DNA of 17,425 bases. Origin: an uncultured Succinivibrio sp. GTDB lineage: Bacteria; Pseudomonadota; Gammaproteobacteria; Enterobacterales; Succinivibrionaceae. Under the pieces are notes generated by a model that worked only from the letters and a program-made list of their open reading frames with translations, was not told the origin of the DNA and made no database searches. The position numbers were made by a program, and so were the translations under genes. This document shows positions 7,866 to 14,424 of this stretch, piece after piece. The stretch's first letter is position 1, and each line of letters starts with the position of its first letter. The stretch covers positions 1 through 17,425 of the forward strand of contig CAKQDA010000025.1 in NCBI GenBank assembly GCA_934218695.1. Reading direction: 5' to 3'.

Positions 7866-8483
7866 TTAAGCACGTCCCTTGGTAATTAAAGCTAATGCAG
7901 CAACAATAATTTCCTGTGTGGTCATATCGTGTTTTTGAGCTAAAACAGCCTTTACACACTTAATGGCATCGCCTTCCTTATAGCCTAATGCAGTCATGGC
8001 TGCAATTGCATCATTGAAGTTTTCATTAGCCTGTACTGTTGAACCCGTTACAGTTCCCACATTAATATTTTCTGCTGAAGAGAAGTTTTTAAGTCTGTCC
8101 TTTAACTCCACAACCATTCTCTGAGCTGTCTTTTTACCGACTCCGGGGATCTGTTCTAGAGCTTTTGACTGATCTCCTAAAACAGTATTAACAAATGAAT
8201 CCACATCAAATGTGGATAAAACTGCTAAAGCCATTTTAGGTCCAACTCCGTTTACTTTTATTAGAGTTCTGAAAAGTTCTCTCTGTTCAACAGAACTGAA
8301 ACCGTAAAGGATCTGAGCATCCTCTCTTACTACATGATGGATATATGCAAATGCACTCTCACCTACTTTTAAATTACCCAGACAGGTAACAGGCATGTCA
8401 ACTTCATAACCAACGCCTGACACATCAATAAGTGCAGTTACACCATCTATTCTTAAAACTTTTCCCTGAAGACTTCCAATCAT
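7866..8483 (-). CDS. ruvA: Holliday junction DNA-binding protein RuvA
   Basis: RuvA binds the four-way junction as a tetramer and loads RuvB. The 205-residue product (E. coli 203) starts MIGSLQGKV in an OB-fold domain. It has two helix-hairpin-helix motifs (KVNGVGPKMALAVL, about 76-89; QIPGVGKKTAQRMV, about 111-124). The C-terminal RuvB-binding domain (about 157-203) follows a Ser/Thr/Asn-rich linker. It precedes ruvB by 3 bp and follows ruvC after 80 bp that contain small hairpins but no convincing LexA box. Confidence 0.98.
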   Translation of the reverse strand: MIGSLQGKVLRIDGVTALIDVSGVGYEVDMPVTCLGNLKVGESAFAYIHHVVREDAQILYGFSSVEQRELFRTLIKVNGVGPKMALAVLSTFDVDSFVNTVLGDQSKALEQIPGVGKKTAQRMVVELKDRLKNFSSAENINVGTVTGSTVQANENFNDAIAAMTALGYKEGDAIKCVKAVLAQKHDMTTQEIIVAALALITKGRA

Positions 8484-8563
8484 TAAAGATTACCTGTTCT
8501 GTTCTTTAAGATAACTGTTTATCTGACATAAGTTCACTGGATAATGGACTTAAGCTGTCTTTA

Positions 8564-9103
8564 TTATTTTTCTCTCTGGAATCTGCCATGAACAGATCCC
8601 TGTGTTGCCACGCCTTCGCCCATAGCTTTTGTAACCTTACTGGTAAAACAGTGGCATAAAGCACAGGCAAGTCCGTCTGCGGCATCAGACTGAGGATTGC
8701 CGTTAAGACGTAGGATCTTTTTTACCATGAACTGGACCTGCTCTTTATCAGCCCAGCCATATCCTACAACAGACTGTTTTATCTGCATAGGAGTGTATTC
8801 AAAGACATTAAGTCCCAGATTCGCACCTGCAACAATGGCACTTGCCCTGGCCTCTGACAGTTTGATAGTGGACTGAATATTTTTTGACAGGAAAGTTTCC
8901 TCTACTGCCATGGCATCAGGTTTAAACTGATTTACTAAAGATGAGACTCCATCATAGATTATTTTTAATTTTGAAGACAGCGAGCCATCACCTGTTTTTA
9001 TACAGCCTGATCCTATATATACAGGATCATTGCCATTCATTCTGACAATGCCGTAACCTGTAAATCTTGAGCCAGGATCGATACCTATGATAATTTCTGA
9101 CAT
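8564..9103 (-). CDS. ruvC: Holliday junction resolvase RuvC
   Basis: RuvC is the endonuclease that cleaves Holliday junctions symmetrically. The 179-residue product (E. coli 173) shows the RNase-H-like core and all four catalytic acids: D9 in GIDPGSRFTGYG, E68 in VEETFL, and D140 and D143 in SDAADGLACALCHC. The C-terminal tail beyond about residue 160 is polar and variable, as usual. It is the first gene of the ruv-tol run in this window. The yebC gene often found upstream is absent; a porin lies there instead. No strong ribosome site precedes the ATG. Confidence 0.97.
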   Translation of the reverse strand: MSEIIIGIDPGSRFTGYGIVRMNGNDPVYIGSGCIKTGDGSLSSKLKIIYDGVSSLVNQFKPDAMAVEETFLSKNIQSTIKLSEARASAIVAGANLGLNVFEYTPMQIKQSVVGYGWADKEQVQFMVKKILRLNGNPQSDAADGLACALCHCFTSKVTKAMGEGVATQGSVHGRFQREK

Positions 9104-9158
9104 CTATCTTATCTTTTGTAAAAGGACTTTTGAGGTTGTACTCTCATTAACTTTAAGC

Positions 9159-9184
9159 AAAAAATACAGGTAAAAACACCTGTA
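9159..9184 (-). terminator. Intrinsic-terminator-like hairpin upstream of ruvC
   Basis: On the minus strand a 7-bp stem TACAGGT/ACCTGTA (9184-9178 and 9171-9165) with a 6-nt loop is followed by six T. It lies 55 bp before ruvC and downstream of the porin terminator. It may be a backup terminator for porin 1. If the -10 box at 9232-9237 is used, it could be an attenuator in the ruvC leader. Confidence 0.6.
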
Positions 9185-9231
9185 AATTAAACCATTTGTT
9201 TAAAAGTTAATGTTTAATCTAATATCTGTAA

Positions 9232-9237
9232 ATTATA
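9232..9237 (-). promoter_or_regulatory. Possible -10 box for ruvC
   Basis: A perfect TATAAT lies on the minus strand about 130 bp before ruvC, preceded by AT-rich DNA. No good -35 hexamer is seen at 16-18 bp. It is the best promoter candidate in the 268-bp gap, but it lies upstream of the hairpin at 9159-9184. Confidence 0.35.
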
Positions 9238-9273
9238 CCTTATGAATTTAAAAATTGCTTTTTATACTTACAG

Positions 9274-9310
9274 AAAATAAAAAAAGCAGAACCTAAAAAG
9301 ATCCTGCTTT
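9274..9310 (-). terminator. Intrinsic terminator of porin 1
   Basis: Minus strand: an 11-bp stem with two G-U pairs (AAAGCAGGATC, 9310-9300, with GGTTCTGCTTT, 9293-9283) and a 6-nt loop, followed by a T-rich tail (9282-9274). A second perfect 8-bp hairpin, TGGAGCAG/CTGCTCCA (9336-9357), lies between the porin stop and this terminator and lacks a T-run. Confidence 0.8.
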
Positions 9311-9371
9311 AACAATGAAAATATGAGATTTCAAATGGAGCAGATTGCGCTGCTCCAAGGCTTACTCAAAA

Positions 9372-10667
9372 TTAGAACCAAGCCTCTGCCTGTACACCGA
9401 AGATGTACTGATTGTTATCTCCACCATTCCAATCTAGCATGTAAGAAGGTACCATTGATTCATGACCGTAATGCTTGTAAGTAGCATAGAAACGGATCTC
9501 TGGGCGTGTCCATGCATTGTAAGCATCAGGATTTACAGCATAAGCTAAAGTTAACTTACCAACGTTTTGATTGAACTTAGAACCATCAACATTTTCGCCG
9601 GTTAATGTGTAATAACCACCTTCAACCATAAATTTGGTCATCTTAGTTAATACATAAACAGGGCGTAAAACAGCCTGGAACATCTTTGACTTAGGTGCTT
9701 CACCTACTGTCTTACGATCTACATATGTACCTCTTACGTGGTATAACATGTGGAATCTGTCGGTAAAATTAACAGCACCAAAGTTCATTAAATCCCATGC
9801 ATAGGCATTTGAATTTACAGTTCCATAAACAGAACTTGCTAAATCGTTACCATATGCAGCACCAGCCCAGTTTGCATTGCCACCTTTAGCATAACGTAGA
9901 ACTGTATTATTCCAACCGTTTAATACAGGCATACCTAACTTAACAGCAAACAAGTTACCGTTCTCATAGTCCTTAACAGGACTTACACCACGAGATGAAG
10001 AATATCTCTGAGGCATAATACGTGTATAGCGTAGTTCTAAGTTGCCAGGACCAACAGGGAAAGCGTATGCAACATCTACCTTGTTGTCAGTAACAATGTA
10101 TTTATTATTACCCTTCTGGAACTCTTGATCTTTAATATCATTTTTAACCCAATGTGCAGAGAATTTACCTGAACCTAATGAAAGGTTCTCAATACCAACA
10201 CCATTACCTGATGTATTTCTCCAGTATTGGTCAACCAAGTGAGAATCCTCACGGTTATATCTCTTACCTGCCCATAATACAGCATCAGGGTCAATATCAA
10301 ATAGACCTTTAACTTTTAAATACCCTTGGGTTAAAGCTAGATCAGTAGAACTCTCATCTCGTAAATCGGTGAAGTTACCATCGACCTTAGATTTGTAAGC
10401 TACTGATGTAACGAAATCCCACTGAGTACTATCAGTCTCATTTAAAGTTAAATTAGGAGCAAGCTCAATATAAGTATCAAACTGATTTCCTAAACGACCA
10501 ACTAAATTTTCATCGTTACTCGAATAAGCAGACCTACTTGCAACACCGGTACGGAAGTATGAAATATCACCGTGAAGTAATGATGCACCAGTACCACTAG
10601 CATATGCAGAAGACATAGAGAAAGAAGCTGCAACGACAGCAGCTGCCAGAAGATTAACTTTTTTCAT
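9372..10667 (-). CDS. LamB/maltoporin-family outer-membrane porin 1
   Basis: This is a 431-residue outer-membrane beta-barrel of the maltoporin family, predicted to pass sugars or oligosaccharides; the substrate is unknown. It starts MKKVNLLAAAV, and the signal peptide is cleaved after AYA (about 23). LamB-like landmarks are LWAGKRYNREDSHLVDQYW (131-149), SGNGVGIENLSLGSGKFS (153-170) and, near the C-terminus, RPEIRFYATYKHYG. It ends in an aromatic AEAWF, as expected for BAM-assembled barrels. Its barrel sequence differs clearly from porins 2 and 3, although the upstream 365 bp and the first 10 codons are identical to those of porin 2. The ATG has GGGA 8 nt upstream and overlaps the stop of a 5-codon leader ORF. 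Family call is good; calling it lamB itself would be unsafe. Confidence 0.88.
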   Translation of the reverse strand: MKKVNLLAAAVVAASFSMSSAYASGTGASLLHGDISYFRTGVASRSAYSSNDENLVGRLGNQFDTYIELAPNLTLNETDSTQWDFVTSVAYKSKVDGNFTDLRDESSTDLALTQGYLKVKGLFDIDPDAVLWAGKRYNREDSHLVDQYWRNTSGNGVGIENLSLGSGKFSAHWVKNDIKDQEFQKGNNKYIVTDNKVDVAYAFPVGPGNLELRYTRIMPQRYSSSRGVSPVKDYENGNLFAVKLGMPVLNGWNNTVLRYAKGGNANWAGAAYGNDLASSVYGTVNSNAYAWDLMNFGAVNFTDRFHMLYHVRGTYVDRKTVGEAPKSKMFQAVLRPVYVLTKMTKFMVEGGYYTLTGENVDGSKFNQNVGKLTLAYAVNPDAYNAWTRPEIRFYATYKHYGHESMVPSYMLDWNGGDNNQYIFGVQAEAWF

Positions 10668-10710
10668 TTTTTACATCCCATAATAAAGCTCCTAAAGCGT
10701 GGAGCTTTAG
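10664..10710 (-). promoter_or_regulatory. Translational leader of porin 1: alternative hairpins and 5-codon ORF
   Basis: On the minus strand two mutually exclusive hairpins share the same bases. Hairpin A pairs CTAAAGC with GCTTTAG (10710-10704/10698-10692, loop 5). Hairpin B pairs TAAAGCTCC with GGAGCTTTA (10709-10701/10692-10684, loop 8). B hides a GGAG that lies 7 nt before an ATG (10681) opening the mini-ORF MGCKK. Its TGA overlaps the porin ATG as ATGA. This looks like a coupled leader peptide with a switchable ribosome site; the function is inferred. Confidence 0.45.
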
Positions 10711-10801
10711 TAATAGAGGGGATATAAAAAAGAAAAAAATTAAGTACAGAGAATGAAGTTGGTGCGTTTTTTTGGGGAGGTAAAAAAGGAAGAATAAAGA
10801 G

Positions 10802-10905
10802 GAACTTTACCGCTTCCGCATTTCTCACAGGTCGCGCCTCAATCAAGGCTTAAAGTTCAGCCACAGCGCTCAAAAGCGCCCTCAGAGCAAGGGCCTGCGG
10901 CCCTT
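10802..10905 (-). ncRNA. Candidate structured 5' leader RNA, copy 1
   Basis: Read on the minus strand this segment folds into several hairpins. They are AAGGGCC-GCA-GGCCCTT (10905-10889), GCGCT-TTTG-AGCGC (10879-10866) and GGCT-GAACTTTA-AGCC (10862-10847). All eight loop bases of the third are perfectly complementary to TAAAGTTC at 10809-10802, so a pseudoknot or an alternative long stem is possible. A competing hairpin GCCTT-GATT-GAGGC (10849-10836) shares bases with the third. The downstream side is pyrimidine-rich. It is a candidate cis-acting element; I recognise no known RNA family. Confidence 0.35.
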
Positions 10906-10954
10906 TTCCACCCCTTCCTCGTTCCCCACCTCTCTCCACACCCCACCTACCTCC

Positions 10955-11030
10955 ATACCGAAGTTCCCTAAAAGAGGTATATTGAAGACATATAAAAAAC
11001 TGTTACGGACTTCTCTCTTTACTTCGGTAT
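10955..11030. repeat. 10-bp inverted repeat at the edge of the duplicated leader
   Basis: ATACCGAAGT (10955-10964) and ACTTCGGTAT (11021-11030) are perfect inverted copies 56 bp apart. The outer arm ends two bases before homology with the second copy stops. The same pair occurs at 14164-14173 and 14230-14239. Confidence 0.7.
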
Positions 11031-11154
11031 AGGAGATCACTGACAGATAATTACATTGTTCTGAATAATGTTTTTTTCTGAACACGATAACTAATCACGA
11101 TTTAAGTCACTTTTTATATCTTTAACCTTTCTATTAGAAGTTCAAATAGATTTT

Positions 11155-11235
11155 CTTTTAATAAAACGTGTAATTTTTTTAAAATTGCTTTTAATAAAAC
11201 GTGATATATTTAGTTATATCTTTTCATAAAACGTG
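11155..11235 (+). repeat. Iteron-like array of three 16-bp direct repeats
   Basis: The sequence CTTTTAATAAAACGTG occurs at 11155-11170 and 11188-11203, and with one change (CTTTTCATAAAACGTG) at 11220-11235. The start-to-start spacing is 33 and 32 bp, about three helical turns. The AT-rich spacers are 17 and 16 bp and are not conserved. The last copy ends 8 bp before the ATG of the DUF4143 ATPase, in the ribosome-binding position. Upstream, two CACGAT boxes (11083-11088, 11096-11101) resemble the core in the opposite orientation. It is probably a protein-binding array that controls the ATPase. Confidence 0.8.
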
Positions 11236-11243
11236 ATTTATCT

Positions 11244-12590
11244 ATGTTAAGAAAAATTGAAAATAAGCTTGTAGCTTGGAAAGAATCAACTAAGAAAAAG
11301 GCATTGCTGATTACTGGAGCAAGACAGATCGGCAAGACTTATATTATTAGAGAATTTGCAAAGAAGTACTATGAGCATTTCATTGAGATAAACTTCATTA
11401 CTCAACCGTCAGCTAACGCCATTTTCGATGGAGATCTTGATGCAAAAACAGTAATGATGAATTTATCTGCATTCTTAAGAGATGAACTTGTACCTTATAA
11501 GACATTGATCTTTTTTGATGAGATTCAAGAATGCCCTAATGCTAGAACTGCAATTAAGTTTTTAGTTGAAGATGGGCAATTTGATTTTATTGAGTCAGGA
11601 TCTTTACTTGGTGTAAGTTATAAAGCAGTACCCTCATATCCTGTTGGTTTTGAAGAAGCTTTTCAAATGTACCCAATGGATTTTGAGGAGTTTTGTATAG
11701 CAACTGGTGTTAAGAAAGATACTTTATCTTACCTTAAAGAGTGCTATGAAAAAGGAGTTGCACCTTCTGAGCTTATTCACAATAAAATGCAGGATCTGTT
11801 CAAAAACTACATTATTGTAGGTGGTATGCCAGAAGTTGTATCAACATTTATAGAATCCCATGATATAGGTAAGGTAATTGAAAAACAAAAAGGTATCCTT
11901 GCCTTATATAGACAAGACATTAGTAAATACTCTAAAAAAGACAAAGCAAAAATTACTAATGTTTTTGACAGGATCCCTTCAGAACTAGAAGCTAAAACCA
12001 GACGATTTAATCTGGCAAGCATTGATAAGAATGCACGCCTACGAGAATATGAGGATGCATTTGTTTGGTTAAAAGATGCAGGTGTTGCGCTACCTAGCTA
12101 TAACCTTAATGAGATCAAAATTCCACTTAAAATCAATGAACAAAGCAGACTCTTTAAGTTATTTCTTTGTGACACAGGCTTATTGTGCGCAATGTGCCTT
12201 GAAAACGTTCAATTTGAGATCTTAAAAGGAAATCTCTCCATAAATATGGGAGGAATTTTAGAGAACGTTTTTGCACAACTTATAGCATCAAATGGATATT
12301 CATTACGTTACTACAATAAACAGAAGATAGGAGAAGTTGATTTTGTAATACAGAAAGACTCTGAAATTCTACCTATTGAGATAAAATCAGGTAAAAGCTA
12401 TAAACTGCATGCAGCACTTGATAACGTAATGAAGGTAGCTGAGTGGAAATTAAGTAAAGCACTAGTTTTCTGTCAAGATAACTTATCTAAAGAACATAAG
12501 ATAACTTACCTACCATGGTATATGGTGATGTTTCTTGTACAAGATGCTATTGGTGAGTCATTAAAAGTAGAACTTGATGTTGATTTTTAG
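11244..12590 (+). CDS. AAA_14/DUF4143 ATPase with PD-(D/E)XK-like C-terminus
   Basis: This is a 448-residue accessory ATPase of a widespread prokaryotic family of unsettled function. The N-terminal AAA_14 domain has Walker A GARQIGKT (25-32), Walker B TLIFFDEIQECP (87-98) and a sensor-like ESGSLLG (117-123). The DUF4143 part has IIVGGMPEVV (190-199) and LFLCDTGLL (306-314). A PD-(D/E)XK-like core follows: GEVDFVI (363-369) and LPIEIKSG (376-383), with D366, E379 and K381 as the likely metal-site residues. The whole reading frame looks intact. No ribosome site is visible; instead an iteron-like repeat sits just upstream. It lies between two porins on the opposite strand, ends at a bidirectional terminator, and is AT-rich, which suggests horizontal acquisition. 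Family members have been suspected of roles in defence or selfish elements; nothing here proves it. Confidence 0.88.
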   Translation: MLRKIENKLVAWKESTKKKALLITGARQIGKTYIIREFAKKYYEHFIEINFITQPSANAIFDGDLDAKTVMMNLSAFLRDELVPYKTLIFFDEIQECPNARTAIKFLVEDGQFDFIESGSLLGVSYKAVPSYPVGFEEAFQMYPMDFEEFCIATGVKKDTLSYLKECYEKGVAPSELIHNKMQDLFKNYIIVGGMPEVVSTFIESHDIGKVIEKQKGILALYRQDISKYSKKDKAKITNVFDRIPSELEAKTRRFNLASIDKNARLREYEDAFVWLKDAGVALPSYNLNEIKIPLKINEQSRLFKLFLCDTGLLCAMCLENVQFEILKGNLSINMGGILENVFAQLIASNGYSLRYYNKQKIGEVDFVIQKDSEILPIEIKSGKSYKLHAALDNVMKVAEWKLSKALVFCQDNLSKEHKITYLPWYMVMFLVQDAIGESLKVELDVDF

Positions 12591-12622
12591 ATAGAGAAAA
12601 GTCTTAATTGAAGATTAACGCA

Positions 12623-12646
12623 AAAGAGCGGCAATTGCCGCTCTTT
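12623..12646. terminator. Bidirectional intrinsic terminator between the ATPase and porin 2
   Basis: A perfect 24-bp palindrome, AAAGAGCGGCAA followed by its exact complement, gives a GC-rich stem ending in TTT on the plus strand and TTTT on the minus strand. It serves the two convergent genes (ATPase ends 12590, porin 2 ends 12677). The same stem occurs at 16042-16065. Confidence 0.85.
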
Positions 12647-12676
12647 ATTAGACAAGTTTATAGTTAGGGTTAACTA

Positions 12677-13876
12677 TTACCACCAAGCTTCAGCCTGAAC
12701 ACCAACAGTGATGTCAGTTGCACCCTTTCTGTAGCCAGCTGAGAAAGTAGCATCCTTATCTGAGCCATGTAACCAAGCTGTGTATACACGGATTTCAGGA
12801 CGTGACCAGAAGTTACCTGCATCAGGAGTTACAGCGTAAGCTAAAGTAGCCTTCTGCATACGCTCCTGCTCTTTCCAGCCATTATCATACTCGGTGTACT
12901 GACCGTAAGAACCTAATTCTACGTATAAACGTGTCATCTTGGTTAGCTTGTACCAAGGACGTACTACAGCATGGAAAGTCTTAACTTTCTTATTGTCACC
13001 GTTATAGCCGTCCAGCTTCTGATAAGCATAGTCAACCTGGTGGAACATCTTTAAATCACCAACGATAGTAGTCTCACCAAAGTTATATAACTTGAATGCA
13101 TTACCATCATCTGCAGCACCGTGGTTCCAGCCCTGAACCTGTGCAGCTGCTGCTGATGCACCCTTGAACCACTGGAATACAGTCTTATTCCAGCCGCCAT
13201 TGAAGCCCTGGCTGAACTCTAAAGTAACAGTGTTACCATTTAACTGATTGTCGGTTAATTGCTGCTTCTTCTGCTGAACATAGGTGTTACCGATTTGGAA
13301 AGAAGCACCGTCCCATGCTGGGAATGAATAACGAACATCAACAATGTTGTTGCAATCAGTATTCTGAACGAAAGCTGTGCTGAACTTACCTGCACCTAGT
13401 GATACGTTTTCGATACCAGCACCGTTACCAGAGATATCGTAGTAGTAAGTATCAGTGATGTGAATATCTTCACGCTGTACGTACTTCTTACCTACCCAAA
13501 CTTTTGCATCTTTGTCTGAATCGAATAAGCCTCTAGCTTCAACGTTGAACTGACGGAAAGCTAATGCTTGGTTACCAACCCATGAACCTTCTTCATCAGT
13601 TGAAGTAGCTAACATGGCGTTAACAGTCCAAACAGTGTCGTCAACCTTAGCAACATCAGCACCTAAACCGATTTCGCCGTATACTCTTGACTCTGAACCT
13701 AAACGACCTACAGAGTGTGCTACATAGTCACTACCGTTGGTGTGACCATTCTTATCGAAGCCAACACCTGCACGCATATAACCATTGAAATATGCATTTG
13801 GAGTATAGTCAGCCTGAGCAGGCATTGCGAAAGCAGCAGCTAAAACAGCAGCTGCCAGAAGATTAACTTTTTTCAT
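12677..13876 (-). CDS. LamB/maltoporin-family outer-membrane porin 2
   Basis: A 399-residue maltoporin-family barrel. The signal peptide starts MKKVNLLAAAVLAAAFA and is cleaved after PAQA (about 22). LamB-like landmarks are VWVGKKYVQREDIHITDTYYYDISG (126-150), GNGAGIENVSLGAGKFS (150-166), WSRPEIRVYTAWLHG near the C-terminus and the final GVQAEAWW. It is more similar to porin 3 than to porin 1: both share DYTPN after the signal, GEIGLGAD, AKVDDTVW, PAWDGA and an AWW end. It is shorter than E. coli LamB (446), so some external loops are probably reduced. Its leader is the second copy of the 397-bp repeat, including the MGCKK mini-ORF overlapping its start. Substrate unknown. Confidence 0.88.
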   Translation of the reverse strand: MKKVNLLAAAVLAAAFAMPAQADYTPNAYFNGYMRAGVGFDKNGHTNGSDYVAHSVGRLGSESRVYGEIGLGADVAKVDDTVWTVNAMLATSTDEEGSWVGNQALAFRQFNVEARGLFDSDKDAKVWVGKKYVQREDIHITDTYYYDISGNGAGIENVSLGAGKFSTAFVQNTDCNNIVDVRYSFPAWDGASFQIGNTYVQQKKQQLTDNQLNGNTVTLEFSQGFNGGWNKTVFQWFKGASAAAAQVQGWNHGAADDGNAFKLYNFGETTIVGDLKMFHQVDYAYQKLDGYNGDNKKVKTFHAVVRPWYKLTKMTRLYVELGSYGQYTEYDNGWKEQERMQKATLAYAVTPDAGNFWSRPEIRVYTAWLHGSDKDATFSAGYRKGATDITVGVQAEAWW

Positions 13877-13919
13877 TTTTTACATCCCATAATAAAGCTC
13901 CTAAAGCGTGGAGCTTTAG
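13873..13919 (-). promoter_or_regulatory. Translational leader of porin 2: alternative hairpins and 5-codon ORF
   Basis: Identical to 10664-10710. The GGAG-containing hairpin arm, the ATG at 13890, MGCKK and the ATGA overlap with the porin 2 start (13876) are all present. Confidence 0.45.
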
Positions 13920-14010
13920 TAATAGAGGGGATATAAAAAAGAAAAAAATTAAGTACAGAGAATGAAGTTGGTGCGTTTTTTTGGGGAGGTAAAAAAGGAA
14001 GAATAAAGAG

Positions 14011-14114
14011 GAACTTTACCGCTTCCGCATTTCTCACAGGTCGCGCCTCAATCAAGGCTTAAAGTTCAGCCACAGCGCTCAAAAGCGCCCTCAGAGCAAG
14101 GGCCTGCGGCCCTT
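14011..14114 (-). ncRNA. Candidate structured 5' leader RNA, copy 2
   Basis: Identical to 10802-10905, with the same hairpins and the same complementarity between an 8-nt hairpin loop (14060-14067) and a downstream segment (14011-14018). Because the copies are identical they offer no covariation support for the fold. Confidence 0.35.
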
Positions 14115-14241
14115 TTCCACCCCTTCCTCGTTCCCCACCTCTCTCCACACCCCACCTACCTCCATACCGAAGTTCCCTAAAAGAGGTATATTGAAGACAT
14201 ATAAAAAACTGTTACGGACTTCTCTCTTTACTTCGGTATAG

Positions 14242-14424
14242 TAAATTGAACAAACATCGATATATCAATGAAATTCAATGTCAAGAAAATCGCAGATATT
14301 CAGGATACATCGTTCACAGATCGATACAACAGCTCTATCTCCGCATAGGAAATAAAGTAAAAACTAACCTAAACTTAAAGATACGCCTCTCGCTATTTTG
14401 AATAATTTCCTCTTGGAGGTTCTT
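14242..14424. other. Unique spacer between the leader repeat and the IstA gene
   Basis: No clear promoter, RNA gene or transposon end is seen. A 26-codon open frame from an ATG at 14268 (MKFNVKKIADIQDTSF..., stop 14346-14348) has no ribosome site and no recognised relatives; it may be a gene relic or chance. CCTAAAC at 14368-14374 recurs at 16022-16028 on the far side of the transposase, a weak hint of flanking similarity. Confidence 0.4.

Larger units (their letters stand above)
10636..11032. repeat. 397-bp perfect repeat, copy 1 (porin leader)
   Basis: This block is identical to 13845-14241 (constant offset 3209, no gaps seen). It covers the first 10 codons plus two bases of porin 1 and about 365 bp upstream. 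Homology stops inside the signal-peptide coding sequence on one side, and two bases beyond the inverted-repeat arm ACTTCGGTAT (11021-11030) on the other. It contains no convincing protein gene. It accounts for most of the long stretch without a gene between porin 1 and the DUF4143 ATPase. Confidence 0.95.
13845..14241. repeat. 397-bp perfect repeat, copy 2 (porin leader)
   Basis: This is the second copy of the block at 10636-11032. It includes the start of porin 2 and its whole upstream leader. Every element of copy 1 recurs at +3209: the inverted-repeat arms (14164-14173, 14230-14239), the loop-complementary segments (14011-14018 and 14060-14067) and the alternative hairpins. Beyond 14241 the sequence is unrelated to that beyond 11032. 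Confidence 0.95.

Noticed and set aside
8484..8563. LexA (SOS) box before ruvA
   Set aside because: CTGT-like pieces and a small AGATAA/TTATCT hairpin are present, but no CTGT-N8-ACAG match.
10664..10846. 60-codon frame from a TTG, ending in MGCKK and overlapping the porin 1 start (identical copy at 13873-14055)
   Set aside because: It has a TTG start with no ribosome site, and its composition tracks the T-rich leader. Identity between copies only reflects the repeat. Only its last five codons have a plausible start, reported as a leader ORF.
10882..11085. 67-codon minus-strand frame crossing the leader boundary
   Set aside because: It straddles the edge of the repeat, so it exists only in copy 1. 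It is G-rich by composition and has no family resemblance.
11155..11235. CRISPR-like array
   Set aside because: Three 16-bp repeats with 16-17 bp AT-rich spacers and no cas genes are too short for CRISPR. An iteron or operator array fits better.
14398..14424. TTG start of IstA nine codons upstream
   Set aside because: The ATG at 14425 has a strong GGAGG at ideal spacing; the TTG has none.
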